Below, piece by piece: positions 58,705 through 64,000 of a DNA stretch of 64,000 nucleotides (its first letter is position 1; every line of letters starts with the position of its first letter). The DNA is taken from positions 11,754,472-11,818,471 of the forward strand of contig OZ022247.1 in the NCBI GenBank assembly GCA_963978895.1, in the 5' to 3' direction. The notes beneath the pieces were generated by a model. That model had not been told where the DNA came from. It saw nothing but the letters and a program-made list of their open reading frames with translations, and ran no database searches. The position numbers and the translations under genes are program-made. The DNA is from Erpobdella octoculata. Its lineage: Eukaryota > Annelida > Clitellata > Hirudinida > Erpobdellidae.

Positions 58705-60202
58705 GCGAAGAACAAGTACCTCATGTTGAAAGTTTTAAAAGAACTTTCAGGAAAATCTGCTGGACTGCAAGACTTTGAAGATGACTTCAGTCCATTTAGA
58801 AGGCCGACACAAGTAATCAATTTTTGTTTATTTGGATTTGTTTAAAAAATGTTAATATTTACCTGTTAGGATGTTTCAAAATGTTATTAAATACTTAGTA
58901 GTTGCTTTTTGTGCTGCATAAGCTACTTGTTTAAATCAGGCATCAACAAATTATGTACGATAAATACAGGATTGATCACATAAAATTAATTGTATTTTTA
59001 CTACGAAAAACTTGAACCAGGTCTCAGTTGATAATTATTGCAAAGAAGAAGAAGAAGTGACAGCTGAAGATCAAAAATGCAACTTATTAGACGCTTCGCC
59101 CACAGGCGATCACCAACCGCATAAAACCAAAAAACTTCCACCATTCATAATCTTTCATTACTCGCCCTTTAAAATGGCATGGGATTGGATAACTCTCATT
59201 CTAGTTCTTTATACGGCTGTTTTCACGCCTTTCATGGCAGCATTCGCCATTAAAGGTTCTACTAAGAGCTCCGTCCCAGGTGCTTTTCCAAATGCTTCAA
59301 CGTCCTCGATTACTTATTATCTTCCGCCATCAAACAACGCCAAAAACGATCCTTCATTTGTTAATCTAACAAACATCACAATAAAAACATTTGAAGATGA
59401 AAGAATTATAGTTTCTCCAGATGCTGGATGGATGGATTTCTTGAATGGTGTTGAGATATTTGTGGATATCATGTTTGTTGCCGATATTCTCATTAATTTC
59501 AGGTATAATTAAAAACGGATATGAACTTTTCAATTTTTAATATTATATATTTATATATAAACATAAAAATAAATAAAATGGTGGCATTATTTAAAAGAAC
59601 AACGTACATTGATGACGGCGAGGTTGTGGTGAATCCTCAAAAAATTGCCATCAATTACATTAAAGGCTGGTTCATTATCGATGCGGTCGCTGCAATTCCC
59701 TTTGATTGGTTGTTATATGGAACAGGAAGTAGCGACGTTAGATCAATTTTCATTAAAAAAATTTCATTAAAAAAATTTTCAATAAAATTTTTTACTTTTA
59801 TATAATTACTTGACTATTCATTTCCAAACACCGATTTATTGGACAATGCTTCATCAAACAGCAGTTTGTGAGTAATTTTGTGTGACATTTTTTTTAAGGG
59901 AAAAACAAAATTTGTTTTACTCTATTTAAAATATCAAATTTGTTACTTTACATCATATATTAACTTAAAACAAGATTCGTTAAATGAGCAAATAATTTCA
60001 GACATTGACACAAGGAATCACCGGTATTCTCAAAACTGCTCGTTTGCTGAGACTTTTGAGAGTTGCAAGAAAAATTGACCAATACTCTGAATATGGAGCA
60101 GCCGTGCTCATTCTGCTTATGGCTACATTTACTCTGATTGCTCATTGGTTGGCTTGTCTCTTCTATGCCATCACGACTTTTGAGCGTTCGAGAGTCTTAC
60201 AG
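58705..60202 (+). CDS. ERG-like KCNH voltage-gated potassium channel, S1-S5 exons (partial)
   Basis: Exons 58705-58812, 59021-59502, 59598-59736 and 60002-60202 join in phase with GT-AG borders. The order is a cytoplasmic linker ([20 protein letters not shown]), S1 ([25 protein letters not shown] region), an extracellular loop with NXT/S sites, S2 ([13 protein letters not shown]), S3 ([20 protein letters not shown]), S4 ([16 protein letters not shown]) and S5 ([13 protein letters not shown]). YSPFK, KGWF.ID.VAAIPFD and [19 protein letters not shown] place it in the ERG branch of KCNH. The pore (GFGN), S6 and cyclic-nucleotide-like domain must lie beyond 64000. Introns in this part are 95-265 bp. 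It is a membrane channel that repolarises excitable cells. Confidence 0.92.
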
Positions 60203-60263
60203 GTAATTGTTTATTGTTGTTTGGCCTAGTAGACAACTTTAGCAAATCAGTAATACTTCAATT

Positions 60264-61176
60264 TAGAGGTGCACCGATAATGCAATGACCGATTATCGGT
60301 CATAAATTATCCCGATAATCGGCCACTTGCCAACTTTTAAATTTTTTATTCATTAATATGTGTAGCACTGTTAAATAATAAAAATTATCACGTCGTTTCT
60401 GTTATATTTCACAATGAATGACACTTACCAGTTAAACTGCAATTAAATTAAACTAATTGAAATTCACCTAAAAATGCATCATCATATACCAAAACTAGAA
60501 TGTGACATTGATACAGAACTTTTTTATCAAATCACATCACAAGTTATCCCCCCATATTTGTTTGCAAAAAAGTTTTGATTAAACTCTATCGCAGCATAAA
60601 CTAAACACATCTATAATTTGTCAATCAAGCGTCACTCAGTTCATATTGGCTTATTCCTAATGGTTCCTTGTGTGTGTGTGTTTCCTACGGAGTAAACCTC
60701 ACTATCACTAAAAAGTACTTAGATGGTCTAGTTTCTATTAGATTCAAATTAGTATATGCAGAAATGGAATGATAGCCAACGATGATTTACACATACACCT
60801 ACTCCATGTTTGTTATAGTCTTGTTTACGTCTCTCTATGATCATGGGTGGGATCTTGAATAAAAGTTTGAATTTTTTTTCTAAATTGACAGCTAATAACA
60901 GAAAAGCAGTATGTGATACATTGACAATGGTGTAAAAAAGTTGGCTTCTGTTGTAAGTCCACAACCAACTAGAATACCAATCATAATAATCATTTTAGTG
61001 GCGCTGGGCTCATGCATTCCGATTGCCACTCGTCTTGCTGCAAAAAAGCTAAGAATCTTATGTTTCTAGGTACTTATTTATCAGTTCATTTTATTAAAAA
61101 TCTGTACAATGATTATCAGCAAAAGGGCTGATAATCGGCCGATACCAACAACACGCCGATAATCGATGAACCTCTA
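60264..61176. mobile_element. Non-autonomous hAT in the KCNH intron
   Basis: TIRs TAGAGGTGCACCGATAAT and ATAATCGATGAACCTCTA, with an exact 8-bp duplication CTTCAATT (60256-60263, 61177-61184). Subterminal CGATAATCGG-like words lie at both ends. It shares the TAGAGGTG start with the hAT at 25152. No transposase is seen. Confidence 0.9.
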
Positions 61177-61441
61177 CTTCAATTGTTATCTTCCTTTTCT
61201 AAATAATTAAAAAACATATTTTTTCATCTTCCATGAAATTATTAAATTGTTATCGTTGTCGTTAAAACACAAAAACGTTTTGTTTGGGTTTTATAGAAAT
61301 GCTCATATTTAAATCTATGATCCACAGTATTCAAGACAATCATAGAATAAAATGATAAACTAGGTTTAATAATTACAAACTATAATAGAGGCAAATTTTC
61401 AATTACCACAAAAACGACAACATGAATACCCACCTCATCAA

Positions 61442-61570
61442 TCTATATAAATAAAATCAAGTCGCTAAATGTGTTGCTAAACGCTAAACTCGAAAACGGC
61501 TAGTCTAAATGATACGAAATTTTGAAACAACATGGTGCTCATTAATGAGAAGGTTTTTATTTATTTGTTT
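61442..61570 (+). mobile_element. Probable Helitron 5' fragment
   Basis: TCTATATAAATAAAATCAAG after an A, then GAAAACGGCTAGTCTAAATG, resembles the 5' region of Helitrons in this window. No 3' end was found. Confidence 0.4.
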
Positions 61571-62040
61571 AAATTGGCTTATTATTTTATTTTTTATGAG
61601 CAAAAAACCTCCTTTATATATATTTTTTAATATTGACAACCGTATTTGGGTTCTTCTAGAATCGTTTTATAATTTATGGAAAATAATAATAAATGAGGAC
61701 TTTATCTCTACATTCTTCAAAAGACGGAAAAATGTTATAACAGGCGTAGATTATGATTATACTCCTTCTTAATTCTGTTCAGTCTTGCTGAAGCTTGTGT
61801 GATCTTCCGATTCTCTGTTGTGGATTGGAAAACCACGTATGATCAATTATTACGAATTTCTTCACCACACATCTTTGATCACAGCTAGTTCTCAATCGGT
61901 TTCTGACGGTCTTGATTCCTTCATTTACAAAATCCTCTTTCTATACAGAAACGTTCACAGGCTCTTCCATAAATTTCCTTGTCACTGTGAGTTTGTCATC
62001 TGGCATAGTCGCTGACAACAGGACTACCCCATAAGCGTTA
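61571..62040. other. Presumed KCNH intron, no exon recognised
   Basis: On the minus strand a stretch near 61940-62030 reads HSDKEIYGRACERFC and may continue the ORF remnants at 62041-62495. No channel pore motif is present on the plus strand. Confidence 0.35.
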
Positions 62041-62495
62041 TTACACGCACTGTATTACAAATCTGGCCGTTGAATCCTCGTGACAGCATGTCATCAGCCC
62101 CATTAAGCGCAACCTTTTTGGTGTGCCTGTGTTCAATGCTTTTCTTTGATTCAAGCAGAAAATTTTCCTAGGAGCTCCAATAACAACACGAACTCCTGAT
62201 TGAATTTGTGCTACTACATCACGTTCTTTGACACAGGGCAAAGTGGCTCTCTAGAAACCTTGAAAAGCATTTCACTCAAACTCGCATTATCAGTGACGTC
62301 AACCACTTCAGGCAAAACGCCTTCATTTGCCACTCCGCAGTAAAACTCTGCTTTTAACGCATGCCTCCCCATCAACTCCTCAACAGCCTGCTTACAAAAA
62401 TTTGGTAGTATTCTAAACAGTCCTTCGCTTCTCCAGAAAGCACTTGCCGCAGCAACTTTGTTTCTTCCAAAGAATCCGAGATATTCCAACCACAT
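62041..62495 (-). pseudogene. Unrecognised ORF remnants, minus strand
   Basis: Frames 62495-62214 (FFGRNKVAAASAFWRSEG, then FCKQAVEELMGRHALKAEF) and 62241-62041 (AQIQSGVRVVIGAPRKIF) read as normal protein in two frames. They lie antisense in the presumed channel intron. They look like pieces of a decayed coding sequence, perhaps a retrotransposon, but no diagnostic motif is visible. Confidence 0.35.
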
Positions 62496-63164
62496 TCAGC
62501 CACAGGGCTCATCTCGGCGGTGCCCGCCACGAAACTGGATCATGTCTCCTTTCTTTATTTACGTCGTGCCCCACCTGATTTGTGCAGTCTAGCCGGCCAT
62601 TATATAAACAAGTGTCTGATTCTATAATTCTTTCATCAAACATAACTTTTCGAAAAAAAAACTTTCAATAAATCTGTCGTTCTTTTATTTCTATTTGTCT
62701 ATTTGTAAAGTGCGTAAGTTAAAAGTTGAGCATTAAGTATTTAATCTTTTTGACGATTTAATAAAAAACAATGATTAATTGCTGCAATGGTGTAATATAC
62801 AAAATGTTGTGTTCCAGTTACTAGTACTAGCACTTATTAGTGTTCATTTAAGCAGCTTACGATATTGCTTGAAGAAACAAACAAATCTTAAGCCACGTGA
62901 CAGAAGGACTTATCGGGGATTCGCTGGCAATTGAAAAACCTGATAAAATTCAGTTTGATGTATTTAACGGAGAAATACACGAGACTGAGTCAAATTCCAT
63001 GCGGTCGGAGTCGCGAACTTACATAACATCGAGAAATTCCGACAGTATCGGACGCGTCAGATTTTATTGGGTCGGATCAACTGAAATTTGTCGATTTAAT
63101 AGAGTTTTACCTGCCAACCGCACGTGTATCCGAAACCGGGATGTTCCGAACCCTCTTACCCCAG
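62496..63164. other. No gene recognised
   Basis: The ORF at 62897-63199 has no motif and overlaps the start of a repeat. No KCNH exon was found. Confidence 0.35.
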
Positions 63165-64000
63165 TCGTGAAACTGGTAGGGGAGATGGGGGCACATTGAT
63201 CTCTTTTGAGGTTTTTTGGCGATAACAATCAAGCCATTTAAAAAATCTACTTGTTTTTTTTAAATTTCATAGAGGAACATCTCCTCTATGTATTCAATTC
63301 AATTTGAAATTTTATAATGCAAAAGAACTCTTGTTAAATTGAACTTTGGTGAAACCCCTAAAAAAGATCAAAGTACCCCACATACGGGGTACTATGATCC
63401 CCCCATGAGGCACATTGATCCTAGGTACAATTCAATATGATCCCACATCTAGTTATCTCAAAAAACACAATAAAATAGGTATAATAGCTTTTATTAATAT
63501 TAATTGTTATATCTTTTTTTGCTGTTAACTGAGGTTTGACATTGCTATTCCCATCACTTTAACCGGTGTTGTACCTCGCTCTGTCTTTCGCTGACAATGT
63601 CTAACCATTGTGAAACCAAACCAAACCTACGGAGAAAACGAATTGCGTTTTTGCAAAAACAATAATAGAAAATATCAAATTATAGGACTACACTAACCCT
63701 CCAATGCCAGGAGAATGCGTACATTTAGTATCTAAGGACAAGGGGCAGTTTGATCTACAGATCAACGTACCCCATATCGGTAAGGATCAAAGAGCCCCCA
63801 TGACATGGAGCATACTATAAATGGCGATATCTCATCAATAAATGCTGCTTGAGATATCAAATATGCAATAAAATAAGCCTTAGACATACGTTTATACAAT
63901 GCATAATTAATTTTCCCCAAAAAATATTTATCTAATTTGTAATTACAGAAACTCAACTGTTGTGAAAATTTATTTTTCTCCGGTCAAAACAAAACTTTTG
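63165..64000. mobile_element. DNA transposon-like region with GGGGTAC/TTGATC motifs (partial)
   Basis: Repeated words GGGGCACATTGATC, AAAGTACCCCACAT, GGGGTACTATGATCC, GGGGCAGTTTGATC and AACGTACCCCATAT..GGATCAAAG occur on both strands. Such arrays are usual near ends of non-autonomous DNA transposons. One end may be at about 63178 (GGGGAGATGGGGGCACATTG); the other is not inside the window. Confidence 0.5.

Noticed and set aside
58569..58820. Minus-strand 83-aa ORF as a gene
   Set aside because: It is antisense to the KCNH exon at 58705-58812. The plus strand fits the channel by phase and splice sites.
62897..63199. Plus-strand 100-aa ORF as a KCNH exon
   Set aside because: It has no membrane segment, pore or cNBD motif and no convincing splice sites, and it ends in transposon-like sequence.

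Overview
This is an AT-rich stretch of an animal nuclear genome. It carries spliced genes with GT-AG introns from about 40 bp to over 3 kb, metazoan families (ERG-type KCNH channel, PRELI/SLMO protein, Ly6 three-finger protein, VWA5A-like VIT/VWA protein) and several eukaryotic transposon classes. It looks like an invertebrate metazoan. I cannot name the phylum, and nothing suggests a bacterial, plastid or viral replicon.

Host genes are islands in repeats. (1) 3570-6431, minus: a two-exon Ly6/uPAR-type secreted or GPI-anchored protein whose intron is filled by Helitrons. (2) 27545-29935, plus: an intronless 796-aa VIT+VWA protein. (3) 37504-41306, plus: a possible 62-aa protein with a LINE in its intron. 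(4) 41538-45666, minus: a complete six-exon PRELI/SLMO gene (184 aa), convergent with (3). It rests on short exons that yield no long ORF. (5) 46235-46910, plus: an acidic, unrecognised protein, frameshifted, with a Helitron inserted at its stop codon. (6) 57360-60202 and beyond, plus: the 5' half of an ERG-like KCNH potassium channel (S1-S5 visible). No PAS domain is seen upstream, and the pore and cNBD exons must lie past the window. (7) 58061-58348, minus: two terminal exons of an unrecognised gene inside the channel's presumed first large intron.

The rest is mostly mobile DNA. Helitrons (5' TC, 3' CTAG, GC-rich 3' hairpin, A/T target) occur at least a dozen times, and many carry an 18-bp GC-rich minisatellite just before the 3' end and long (TA)n tracts at their ends. 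Six hAT elements have exact 8-bp target duplications, several nested so that insertion order can be read: 8362-9780 then 9785-10689, and 18674-27278 containing a piggyBac, a small TTAGGG-bearing TIR element, an unclassified TIR element and another hAT. There are piggyBac copies at 19265 and 49421, CR1/L2-like LINE remnants, a Penelope-like RT scrap inside a hAT, and several foldback elements.

The most unusual structure is at about 31.9-36.4 kb: about eleven near-identical direct copies of a 353-bp unit followed by about two inverted copies. Each unit carries tRNA-like Pol III A and B boxes, and its only T-run on that strand lies just upstream of the next A box, so each unit looks like a self-contained Pol III transcription unit. 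Diverged copies lie at 51.2 and 56.8-57.2 kb.
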